Assembly (NCBI RefSeq): GCF_000971335.1
Contig: NZ_JZJL01000009.1
Span: forward strand, 1-64,000
Direction: 5' to 3'
Length of the DNA stretch: 64,000 bases
Source: Chromobacterium vaccinii
Lineage (GTDB): Bacteria > Pseudomonadota > Gammaproteobacteria > Burkholderiales > Chromobacteriaceae
Shown here: piece after piece, positions 56,226-64,000 of the stretch
Position numbering within the stretch: position 1 is the stretch's first letter
Layout: every line of letters begins with the position of its first letter
Made by a program: the position numbers and the translations under genes
Notes under the pieces: model-generated
Databases searched by the model: none
What the model saw: only the letters and a program-made list of their open reading frames with translations
Told to the model about the DNA's origin: nothing

Positions 56226-57245
56226 TCAGAACCCCAGCCCGCTGTCGTCCTGGGCGCGGCGCCAGTCGAACCAGGGGCCGGGGTCGGTCTTGCGCCCCGG
56301 CGCGATATGCTCGTGGCCGGCGATGGCGGACAGCGGCAGCCCGCGCCGCAGCTCGCGCGACAGCGCCGCCAGCGTGCGGTACTGCGCCTCGCTGAAAGGC
56401 TCGAAATCGCAGCCCTCCATCTCCACGCCGATGGAGAAGTCATTGCACTTCTCGCGTCCCCGCCAGCTGGAGACGCCGGCATGCCAGGCGCGCTTGCCCA
56501 CCGGCACGAACTGCAGCAGGTGGCCGTCGCGCCGGATGAAGAAATGCGACGACACCCGCAGTTGGTGCACGCCCTGGTAATAGGGGTGCTCGTCCGGATC
56601 CAGCCGGTTGGAGAACAGCTGCTCGACGCCGGCCCCGCCGTAACGGTAAGGCGGCAGGCTGATATTGTGGATCACCAGCAGCTCCGGCGCGCAGCCCGGG
56701 CTGCGTTCGTCGCAGTTCGGCGACGGCAGCTGCTGGGCGCCCTGCATCCAGCCGTCCGCGCCCAGCGCCAGCGCCGGCGCGGCGGACGGCCGGTAGACCA
56801 GCCGCCACAGCGCCAGCCCGTCGGTGGTGTTCCAGCGCTGCTCCAGCACGAAACCGGCCTTGTGGTACAGCGCGATGGCCGCCTGGTTGACCTCGGCGGT
56901 ATCCACGCTGACGCGGTCCTCGCCCTGCAGCGCGCGGTTCAGCAGCCGATAGCCCCAGCCCTGCTGCAAATGCGCCGGGTCCACCACCGTGCGTTCGATG
57001 TGCATGCCGCCATCGGAACCGCGGGACGTCACCAGCAGGCCGCGCAGCTCATTCCCTTCGAAGGCGGCCAGAATGCGGTCCCGGCAAGAATGCAACGCCG
57101 CCAGGTCCGGCCACATCACGGGCAGGGCCGGATAATTCAGCCACTCCACCTCCAGCCGGTGCGCGTCCAGCTGCAGCCGCAGGGCCCGCCGCGCCAGCGC
57201 CGCGTCGCCGCGGGCCAATTCCGTCACTTCGAACGGCAACTCCAT
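56226..57245 (-). CDS. GNAT acetyltransferase fused to AmpD-type amidase
   Basis: This 339-residue protein has two domains. Residues about 1-155 are a GNAT acetyltransferase: VVDPAHLQQGWGYRLLNRAL carries the acetyl-CoA loop (QQGWG, 94-98), then AIALYHKAGFV. Residues about 165-339 are an N-acetylmuramyl-L-alanine amidase of the AmpD family, with zinc ligands His193 (VIHN), His311 and Asp321 (GHEHIAPGRKTDPGPWF). AmpD recycles anhydromuropeptides in the cytosol and keeps AmpR-driven beta-lactamase low. The fusion is in one frame; the substrate of the GNAT half is unknown. Confidence 0.88.
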   Translation of the reverse strand: MELPFEVTELARGDAALARRALRLQLDAHRLEVEWLNYPALPVMWPDLAALHSCRDRILAAFEGNELRGLLVTSRGSDGGMHIERTVVDPAHLQQGWGYRLLNRALQGEDRVSVDTAEVNQAAIALYHKAGFVLEQRWNTTDGLALWRLVYRPSAAPALALGADGWMQGAQQLPSPNCDERSPGCAPELLVIHNISLPPYRYGGAGVEQLFSNRLDPDEHPYYQGVHQLRVSSHFFIRRDGHLLQFVPVGKRAWHAGVSSWRGREKCNDFSIGVEMEGCDFEPFSEAQYRTLAALSRELRRGLPLSAIAGHEHIAPGRKTDPGPWFDWRRAQDDSGLGF

Positions 57246-57441
57246 TTCATCTCTCCGTCATCTTCGGATCGGATCATCTCGTACAATTCCGGCTTGTGTT
57301 CCATCGCGCAAAGCGGTATCAAGAACTTGCGTCGCGCGTCGCGCGGGTGGAAAAGCGTCGCTCACCGCTTGAGGCGCATCATGTCCACGGCCCTGGCATG
57401 GCGGCACAATCATGCCAGAACCCACGCAGGAGACCATCTTC

Positions 57442-57972
57442 ATGCTCACACTCGACACCTTGGGCAAAGCCGCCGCCGCGCCCAGCTTCGAACAACCGCT
57501 GGAAATGCTGCAGGCCTGTCACGACAAGATCCGCCGTTTCTGCGATCAACTGGACAAGCTGCCGCCCTATATCGAGGAGCACGGCGTCGACGACGCCGCG
57601 CGCAACACCATAGACGACGTGGTCCGCTATTTCGACGTCGCCGGCCCCGCCCATCATACCGACGAAGAGGAAGAGCTGTTTCCCCTGCTCGAAGAACGCC
57701 TCCCCACCGCCGCCTCGCGGCTGGAGCAGCTATCCGCCGAGCACGGCTACCTGCACTCCTGCTGGAACGCCATCCGCGACGACCTGGTCGCGCTGCGCGA
57801 CGGGCGCATCCGCCAGATCAGCAGGACCGAGCTGCAGGAATTCGCCCGCCAGTACCGCGAGCACGCGGCCGCCGAGGAGGAATGGCTGTTTCCCGCCGCC
57901 GCCGGCGCGCTCAGCGCCGAAGAGCTGCGCCAGGCCGGCGCCAATATGGCCAGGCGCCGCCAGGCCGGCTGA
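57442..57972 (+). CDS. Hemerythrin-like HHE-domain protein
   Basis: This 176-residue four-helix protein has QACHDKIRRFCDQL, GPAHHTDEEEELFPLLEERL, LSAEHGYLHSCW and REHAAAEEEWLFP, which supply the His and Glu ligands of a di-iron site. Such proteins sense or store oxygen or NO, or protect iron-sulphur clusters. ATG 57442 is preferred because AGGAG lies about 9 nt upstream; ATG 57412 is possible. A single gene. Confidence 0.87.
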   Translation: MLTLDTLGKAAAAPSFEQPLEMLQACHDKIRRFCDQLDKLPPYIEEHGVDDAARNTIDDVVRYFDVAGPAHHTDEEEELFPLLEERLPTAASRLEQLSAEHGYLHSCWNAIRDDLVALRDGRIRQISRTELQEFARQYREHAAAEEEWLFPAAAGALSAEELRQAGANMARRRQAG

Positions 57973-57991
57973 GCCCGCCTCTGCAAGCGAA

Positions 57992-58021
57992 ACGGGCTGC
58001 CCGCTTCCGCCGGCAGCCCGT
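57992..58021. terminator. Hairpin between the hemerythrin and tal genes
   Basis: ACGGGCTGCC (57992-58001) pairs perfectly with GGCAGCCCGT (58012-58021) around a 10-nt loop. Only weak T-runs follow (TTTCGC on the minus strand). It probably ends both convergent transcripts. Confidence 0.55.
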
Positions 58022-58053
58022 CGCTGTCTTCACCCTTTGACTCGGCGGTCCGC

Positions 58054-59115
58054 TCAGGCGGTCAGCTTCAGCAACTGGGAGAAAGCGTCCTCGAACAGCT
58101 TCAAACCGTCCTGCTGCAGCTTCTCGCCGACCGCGGCCAAGTCGATGCCGGCGGCTTCCACCGCGGCCAGCAGCGCCTTGGCCTCGTCCATGCCCTGCGG
58201 CAGCGTCAGCGCGGCGTCGCCGTGGTCGCGGAAGGCGGCCATGGTCGCGTCCGGCACGGTGTTGACGGTTTCGTCGCCGATCAGGCTCTCCACGTACAGC
58301 ACGTCGCGGTAAGCCGGGTTCTTGGTGCCGGTGGACGCCCACAGCAGGAATTGCGGGCGGGCGCCGGCGGCGCGCAGCTTGGCGAACTCCTCGCCGTGGA
58401 AGCGCTCCAGGTAGCGGGCGTACGCGGCCTTGGACAGCGCGATCGCCACCTTGCCCTGATGCGGCTCGGCCACTTGCGGATCCAGCAGGCTGTCGACGCG
58501 CGACAGGAAGAAGCTGGCCACGGCCTTGACGCCGGCCACCGGCTGGCCGTCGGCCAGACGAGCGGACAGGCCGGCGATGTAGGCGTCCCAGACCGCTTCC
58601 ACCTGCGGCAGCGAGAACAGCAGCGTGATGTTGACGTTGACGCCTTCGCGGGTCAGCGTCTGGAACGCGCGGACGCCCTCGGCGGTCGCCGGGATCTTGA
58701 TCATCGCGTTGGCGCGGCCGATCTCGGCCCATAGGCGGCGCGCGGCGGCCAGGGTGCCGGCCTCGTCGCGCGACAGCTCGGGCGACACTTCCAGGCTGAC
58801 GTAGCCGTCGTTGCCCTGGCTGGCTTCGTACTGCGGCAGCAGCAGGTCGCAGGCCGCCTGGATGTCGGCCACCACCAGCTTCTCGTAGCGGGCCTCGGCG
58901 GACAGGGCGGCGTTCTGCTTCAGAACGGCCAGTTCGCCCTGATAGCTCGCGTCGCCGCTGATCGCCTTGTAAAAAATGGCCGGATTGGAGGTCACGCCGG
59001 CGATGCCGTCGTCGGCCAGCAGGCGGGCCAGTTCGCCGGAGGCGATCAGTTCACGGGACAGGTTGTCCAGCCAGATGCGCTGGCCGAAGGGACGGATGGC
59101 TTGCAAACGATTCAT
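58054..59115 (-). CDS. tal: Transaldolase
   Basis: This 353-residue protein is a transaldolase of the long bacterial type. GIAGVTSNPAIFYKAI near the N-terminus, MIKIPATAEGVRAF with the Schiff-base Lys, NVNITLLFSLPQ and LLWASTGTKNPAYRDVLYVE are diagnostic. It moves a dihydroxyacetone unit between sugar phosphates in the pentose phosphate pathway. ATG 59115 (MNRLQAIRPFG) is chosen by homology. It is 94 nt downstream of phoR. Confidence 0.95.
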   Translation of the reverse strand: MNRLQAIRPFGQRIWLDNLSRELIASGELARLLADDGIAGVTSNPAIFYKAISGDASYQGELAVLKQNAALSAEARYEKLVVADIQAACDLLLPQYEASQGNDGYVSLEVSPELSRDEAGTLAAARRLWAEIGRANAMIKIPATAEGVRAFQTLTREGVNVNITLLFSLPQVEAVWDAYIAGLSARLADGQPVAGVKAVASFFLSRVDSLLDPQVAEPHQGKVAIALSKAAYARYLERFHGEEFAKLRAAGARPQFLLWASTGTKNPAYRDVLYVESLIGDETVNTVPDATMAAFRDHGDAALTLPQGMDEAKALLAAVEAAGIDLAAVGEKLQQDGLKLFEDAFSQLLKLTA

Positions 59116-59209
59116 GGTGAGGCGTCCGGGTATTGCTTGAGATAAAGAATCCATCCTACCCCGGCAACGCCGCCGCGCCAAGAGGAGAGGCGCGGCGATT
59201 TGCGCTGGC

Positions 59210-60517
59210 TCAGGCGGCCTGGCTGTCGTTGCGGCGCTCGCGCGGGAACACCGCGCTGAACGTGCTGCCCTTGTCCGGCTCGCTCTTGATTTCCAGCCGG
59301 GCGTGGTGGCGGGCCAGCACGTGCTTGACGATGGCGAGGCCAAGCCCGGTGCCGCCGCTGCCGCGCGAGCGGCCGCGGTCGACGCGGTAGAAGCGCTCGG
59401 TCAGCCGCGGGATGTGCTCGCGCGGAATGCCGATGCCGGTGTCGGCGACGGAAAAACGCAGCTGCTCGCCCTCATCCTGCCAGGACAGGGTGATGCTGCC
59501 GCCCTCCGGCGTGTAGCGCACCGCGTTGGACACCAGATTGCCGAACGCCGAATGCAGCTCCTGCCCGCTGCCCCACAGGCCGGCGTCGCAGCAGCGCGCC
59601 AGCTTGACCTGGTGCCGCCCCTGGGACAGCCCCTCGGCCTCCACCATCAGCGTGTCCAGCATCATCTGCATGTCCACGTGCTCGGAGCTGACGGCCTTCG
59701 GGCTGTTCTCCAGCCGGGACAGCGCCAGCAGGTCTTCCACCAGGCTCTGCATCCGCCGCGACTGCTCCATCATCATCGGCAGGAACTGGCGCAGCGTGCG
59801 CTCGTCCACTTCCGGCATGTCGTTCAGCGTTTCCAGGAAGCCGCCGACCACGGTCAGCGGCGTGCGCAGCTCATGCGAAACGTTGGCGACGAAATCGCGG
59901 TGCACGGTCTGCACCCGCTCCAGCTGGGTGATGTCGCGGGTCAACAGCAGCTTGCGGGTGGAATCGAACGGCACCAGCTGCAGCGAGATCACCAGTTCGC
60001 GCGGCTGGCTGAAGCTCAGCGTCAGCGGCTGGCTGAAGCTGGCGTTCTTCATATAGGTATGGAAGGCCGGCTGGCGGATCAGGTTGAGGATCTGGTTGCC
60101 GACGTCGCGCTTGCGGTCCAGGCCCAGATGCTCCACCGCCATCGGGTTCACCCATTCGATGCGGTCGTGCTCGTCCAGCACCACCACGCCGTCCGGCATC
60201 GCCTCGCCGGCGTTGATGAAGCGCTCCAGCGCGTGGGTCAGCTTCTTCTTGCTCTGGCTCTGGTTGCGCATGGTGCGGTAGAGGATCATGAACACCGAGT
60301 GCCAGACGCCGAAGCCGTCCGGCACCCGCTCGGGCACCGGATGGCGCAGCCAGCGCAGCAGCAGCGCGATGTGGTAGAGGTTGAAAGCCAGCCAGCCGCC
60401 CAGCGAGATGGCCAGCACCAGCAGCGCGTCGGTCGCCGACGACAGCGCCCAGAAACCGGCGCTGACGATCAGGATGGCCGCCAGCCACAGCGCGGTGCGT
60501 TGCAGGAGTTCTCGCAT
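59210..60517 (-). CDS. phoR: Phosphate regulon sensor kinase PhoR
   Basis: This 435-residue kinase has two N-terminal helices, a PAS domain (about 105-185, GVVVLDEHDRIEWVNPMA), an H-box FVANVSHELRTPLTVVGGFLE, N-box NLVSNAVRYTPEGG and G-boxes ADTGIGIP and GGTGLGLAIVKH. The architecture matches PhoR, and it overlaps phoB by one base (TAATG). It phosphorylates PhoB when the Pst-PhoU system signals low phosphate. pst genes are not in this window. Confidence 0.94.
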   Translation of the reverse strand: MRELLQRTALWLAAILIVSAGFWALSSATDALLVLAISLGGWLAFNLYHIALLLRWLRHPVPERVPDGFGVWHSVFMILYRTMRNQSQSKKKLTHALERFINAGEAMPDGVVVLDEHDRIEWVNPMAVEHLGLDRKRDVGNQILNLIRQPAFHTYMKNASFSQPLTLSFSQPRELVISLQLVPFDSTRKLLLTRDITQLERVQTVHRDFVANVSHELRTPLTVVGGFLETLNDMPEVDERTLRQFLPMMMEQSRRMQSLVEDLLALSRLENSPKAVSSEHVDMQMMLDTLMVEAEGLSQGRHQVKLARCCDAGLWGSGQELHSAFGNLVSNAVRYTPEGGSITLSWQDEGEQLRFSVADTGIGIPREHIPRLTERFYRVDRGRSRGSGGTGLGLAIVKHVLARHHARLEIKSEPDKGSTFSAVFPRERRNDSQAA

Positions 60518-61206
60518 TACTGCTGGACGGAGAAGCGGTAGCCGGTGCCGCGCACGGTCTGAATCAGGCTGTCGTGCTCGGTGCCCTCCAGCGCGCTGCG
60601 CAGGCGGCGGATGTGCACGTCCACGGTGCGCTCCTCGACGAAGACGTGGTCGCCCCACACCTGGTCCAGCAGCTGGGCGCGGGAGTGGACGCGCTCCGGA
60701 TGGGTCATGAAGAAGTGCAGCAGGCGGAATTCGGTGGGGCCAAGCTCGATCACGCTGCCGTTGCCGGTGACGCGGTGGGTCACCGGGTCCAGCCGCAAGC
60801 CTTGCACGTCGACCGCGTCGTCGGTCATCTGCGGCGCGCGGCGGCGCAGCACGGCCTTGATGCGGGCCAGGAGCTCGCGCGGCGAGAACGGCTTGGTGAT
60901 GTAGTCGTCGGCGCCGGTTTCCAGACCCGCGACCTTGTCCTGCTCGTCGGAGCGGGCGGTCAGCATGATGATGGGGATGTGGCGGGTGCGCTCGTCGGCG
61001 CGCAGGCGCTTGGCGACGTCGATGCCGCTGGCGCCCGGCAGCATCCAGTCCAGCAGCACCAGGTCGGGCAAGGCGTTCCTCACCAGCGTCAACGCCGCCT
61101 CGGCGGTGCCCGCGCGCAGCACATGATGGCCGGCCTGGGCCAGGTTGAAGGCGATCAGCTCCTGAATCGCCGGTTCGTCTTCGACAAGCAGAATGTTGGC
61201 GGCCAT
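60517..61206 (-). CDS. phoB: Phosphate regulon response regulator PhoB
   Basis: This 229-residue OmpR-family regulator has a receiver domain (ILLVEDEPAIQELIAFNL, phospho-Asp in LVLLDWMLPG, Lys in TKPFSP) and winged helix (LGPTEFRLLHFFMTHPERVHSR, VDVHIRRLRSALE). WMLPG and the length are PhoB-like. ATG 61206 begins MAANILLVEDE. A Pho box 47-64 bp upstream implies self-activation. Confidence 0.95.
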   Translation of the reverse strand: MAANILLVEDEPAIQELIAFNLAQAGHHVLRAGTAEAALTLVRNALPDLVLLDWMLPGASGIDVAKRLRADERTRHIPIIMLTARSDEQDKVAGLETGADDYITKPFSPRELLARIKAVLRRRAPQMTDDAVDVQGLRLDPVTHRVTGNGSVIELGPTEFRLLHFFMTHPERVHSRAQLLDQVWGDHVFVEERTVDVHIRRLRSALEGTEHDSLIQTVRGTGYRFSVQQ

Positions 61207-61252
61207 GTGGCTATCCTCGGGTTTGATTTTGCGGCAAGCATACAAACGCCAG

Positions 61253-61270
61253 ATGACACTAATATGACAT
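61253..61270 (-). promoter_or_regulatory. Pho box upstream of phoBR
   Basis: On the minus strand TGTCAT is repeated with an 11-bp period (complement of 61264-61269 and 61253-61258), as TGTCATATTAGTGTCAT. This matches the PhoB-binding pattern of two CTGTCAT-like repeats and replaces a -35. A TATGCT lies about 11 bp downstream as a -10. Confidence 0.8.
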
Positions 61271-61328
61271 GTCTTGGAAAGTTCCCGCGCCGCGATTTTC
61301 CCGTAAACCGCCCTCTCGCGCCAGACCC

Positions 61329-61362
61329 AAAAAAAAACGGGCCTGCCTATCAGGCAGACCCG
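61329..61362 (-). terminator. Orphan intrinsic terminator on the minus strand
   Basis: On the minus strand CGGGTCTGCCT pairs with AGGCAGGCCCG (one U-G wobble) around a 3-nt loop, then nine T. No minus-strand protein gene lies upstream of it. Confidence 0.85.
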
Positions 61363-61526
61363 GAATGGTCGTCGTCAAAAACATTGATCTGACAAGAGAC
61401 CAGGGACAAAGAGATCACCAGGACAGTCTCAAATGAGGGGGTCGAGCGACTCGCTCATCCGCAACCAATCTTGGAGCGGAGCAAACGGCGGGACGTGCCG
61501 CTTGTTCCAGATACGGGCTGAATTTT
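61329..61526 (-). ncRNA. Candidate small RNA between the AsnC gene and phoB
   Basis: On the minus strand TTGTCG (complement of 61555-61560) and TATAGC (complement of 61532-61537) are exactly 17 nt apart, placing a start near 61525. About 195 nt later is a complete intrinsic terminator (61329-61362). The transcript would have no ORF of note and contains GAGCGAGTCGCTC and repeated TGTCC(C)TGGT motifs. The divergent AsnC-type gene begins at 61627, so this RNA would have no protein-coding source. Existence is inferred from promoter plus terminator only. Confidence 0.45.
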
Positions 61527-61626
61527 ACGTAGCTATACTGCTGCATAGGCCACTCGACAATAGGATTTTTCTACATTTAGCTTTATTATCTATCTTTATT
61601 TCGTCATATTTCCTTTGATTCGAAAC

Positions 61627-62070
61627 ATGGACAGATTCGATCGCAAAATCCTCGCTGCGCTGCACGAAAATGCCAGAATCAGCTTCGCCGAACTGGCGCG
61701 GCGGGTAAACCTGTCGGCGCCGGCGGTGGCCGACCGGGTGGCCAAGCTGGAGCAGTCCGGCGTGGTCACCGGCTACCATGCCCGCATCGATCCCAACCGG
61801 ATCGGCCTGCCCATCGCCTGCCTGATCGAATTGACAGTCAAGCACTTGGAGTACTACCTGGTGATCGAGCAGATCCGCAATACGCCGGAAGTGATCGAGT
61901 GCGCGTCCATCACCGGCACCAGCGGCCTGATGATACGGGTGGCGGTGGACACCATGCCGGCGCTGCAGGCGCTGATCGCGCGGCTGATGCAGTTCGGCGA
62001 CACCAAGACCTCGATCATTATCGACATGCCGGTGCCGCCGAGGATGCCGATGCTGAGCGAAGACGAATGA
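61627..62070 (+). CDS. Lrp/AsnC-family transcriptional regulator
   Basis: This 147-residue protein has an N-terminal HTH (ILAALHENARISFAELARRVNLSAPAVADRVAKLEQSGVV) and a C-terminal RAM ligand domain (VIECASITGTSGLMIRVAV). It probably binds an amino acid. ATG 61627 has no clear ribosome site. It faces gapA convergently, and the region upstream holds the candidate small RNA on the other strand. Confidence 0.92.
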   Translation: MDRFDRKILAALHENARISFAELARRVNLSAPAVADRVAKLEQSGVVTGYHARIDPNRIGLPIACLIELTVKHLEYYLVIEQIRNTPEVIECASITGTSGLMIRVAVDTMPALQALIARLMQFGDTKTSIIIDMPVPPRMPMLSEDE

Positions 62071-62102
62071 AAAAACGGCCGGGGCCCCTAGGGCGCCGGC
62101 CG
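62070..62102 (-). terminator. Terminator of gapA
   Basis: CGGCCGG (62076-62082) pairs with CCGGCCG (62096-62102). On the minus strand six T follow the stem. Confidence 0.75.
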
Positions 62103-62137
62103 GAACAGAGAACAACTCTCCCTTACAGCGTCGCGGC

Positions 62138-63151
<1,014 letters not shown>

Positions 63152-63265
63152 TCAGCTTGTGGCAGCTCAATGAACGATTCGATGGAGTGAACATCGCCAC
63201 CGAAAAATACGAATTCCGCGGACGGGGCCCGTCGCCGCCGGGCAGGGACAGCGCACCCCGCCAAA

Positions 63266-63300
63266 CGAAAACAGCGCAGGCCGTTTCCGGTCCCGCGCTG
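63266..63300 (-). terminator. Terminator of the nagE gene
   Basis: CAGCGCGGG and CCTGCGCTG on the minus strand form a 9-bp stem (one G-U) around an 11-nt loop, followed by TTTTCGTTT. Confidence 0.7.
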
Positions 63301-63365
63301 TCACTTTCCTCTGATTTTCGCTTGTAATCAACACGCTACATCAAGTGTTTGCGATTTTAGCGGCC

Positions 63366-64000
63366 TCATCCTTGCAAAACCGCGGCGTACGGCGCGGCGT
63401 CGGCCCGCAGCACCACGTGCAGCAGGCTGGCGGACACCGCGGTGACGCCGCTGGCGCCCAGCTGCAGCAGCGCCGCCTGGTCCACCAGCGCGGCGTCGGC
63501 CACTTCCACCCGCAGCCGGCTGCCCGCCACCGCCTCGATCTTGCGCACATTGCCGGCGCCGCCCAGCGCCGCCAGCCAGCGCGCCTTGTCGATGCTGGCG
63601 CCGCCCGCCGCGGCGGCGGAAGCCAGCGACTCGGCCACCGCCGGAGCGGCTACCTGCGGTTCCGCGGCGGCGCTGCCCAGCGCGCCGCGGATCTCGTCGG
63701 CGATCAAATCCGCCTCTGGCCCCAGCACCACCTGCACGCTGCCGGCGGCCGGCTTGATCAGGCCGCGCGAGCCCAGCGCCTTCAGCGCCGCTTCGTTGAC
63801 CTTGTCGTTGCTGGCCACCTGCAGGCGCAGGCGGGTGGTGCAGGCGTCCACCGATTTCAGGTTGGCGGCGCCGCCCAGCGCGTCGATGAAGGCGCGCGCG
63901 CGGCCGGTGCCGGCGCCGACTTCAGCCACGGCCACCATCACGTCCTCGCGGCCGGGGGTTTTCAGGTCGAACTTGCGGATGAAGAACACGAACAGGCCGT
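63366..64000 (-). CDS. nagE: PTS N-acetylglucosamine permease, C-terminal part with two EIIB domains (partial)
   Basis: The visible part begins in the last EIIC helix (GLFVFFIRKFDLKTPGRE) and continues with two EIIB domains. The first has GGAANLKSVDACTTRLRL, with the phosphorylated Cys encoded at 63840-63842. The second has GGAGNVRKIEAVAGSRLRV, with Ala in place of that Cys, so it cannot carry phosphate. No EIIA domain follows. The N-terminus lies beyond the window. The EIICB design needs a separate EIIA. The glucosamine-family assignment rests on the KFDLKTPGRE linker. Confidence 0.85.
   Translation of the reverse strand, partial: GLFVFFIRKFDLKTPGREDVMVAVAEVGAGTGRARAFIDALGGAANLKSVDACTTRLRLQVASNDKVNEAALKALGSRGLIKPAAGSVQVVLGPEADLIADEIRGALGSAAAEPQVAAPAVAESLASAAAAGGASIDKARWLAALGGAGNVRKIEAVAGSRLRVEVADAALVDQAALLQLGASGVTAVSASLLHVVLRADAAPYAAVLQG

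Overview
The window is a chromosomal segment of a high-GC betaproteobacterium. Gene content and order point to Neisseriales, most likely Chromobacteriaceae (Chromobacterium or a close relative). The main clues are the hisGD...CBHAFIE-HIT-tatABC-DUF2069 order, the ctaCDG-DUF2970-ctaE-(DUF2909)-surf1-ctaA-ctaB-SCO order, the ilvIHC block beside a sigma/DUF3619/DUF3106/RDD operon, and a PTS N-acetylglucosamine permease. This assignment is inferred from gene content; no rRNA, tRNA, CRISPR array or insertion sequence was found.

Layout. 1-6.6 kb: edge of an MFS permease, a decayed bestrophin-like gene, a heterodimeric MdlAB-type ABC exporter, a Nudix hydrolase, a predicted outer-membrane protein and a frameshifted TatD-type hydrolase. 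6.6-19.4 kb (minus strand): a chemoreceptor, then the histidine operon running into hinT and the Tat translocase and ending at a strong terminator. A periplasmic binding protein gene is wedged between hisD and hisC, and a YcgR flagellar brake lies just upstream of hisG. 19.4-27.8 kb (minus): the complete caa3-like cytochrome c oxidase operon with its heme A, copper and SURF1 assembly factors. 27.9-39.8 kb: bioD, a small membrane protein, leuA with an N-terminal HTH extension, a two-component system beside a DUF2860 outer-membrane protein, psd, a lipoprotein and ilvIHC. 40-46.1 kb: a sigma-factor operon, a LysR/DUF2798/AhpD-like group, guanine deaminase and a divergent MarR regulator with matching palindromes. 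46.2-52.1 kb: mntH, a lytic transglycosylase, proS and kup. 52.2-57.3 kb: the least ordinary stretch, with an HD-family protein lacking its HD dyad, an AT-rich promoter region, a four-gene cassette joined by ATGA/GTGA overlaps (HTH regulator, VUT-family transporter, divergent chorismate-enzyme homologue, unknown protein) and a GNAT-AmpD fusion. 57.4-64 kb: a hemerythrin, transaldolase, phoBR with a Pho box, a candidate small RNA, an Lrp/AsnC regulator, gapA and the 3' end of nagE with two EIIB domains.

How the genes work together. Most of the window is housekeeping: histidine and branched-chain amino-acid synthesis, aerobic respiration, protein export, central carbon metabolism and phosphate sensing. 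The best candidate for an undescribed system is the 53.2-56.2 kb cassette. Its four reading frames overlap by 4 nt at each junction, so co-translation is likely, but its biochemical role cannot be read from the sequence. Other points worth checking are the HTH-LeuA fusion with two plausible starts, the guaD/marR operator repeats, two perfect DnaA boxes at 44.0 kb, the GNAT-AmpD fusion and the orphan promoter-terminator pair at 61.3-61.5 kb.
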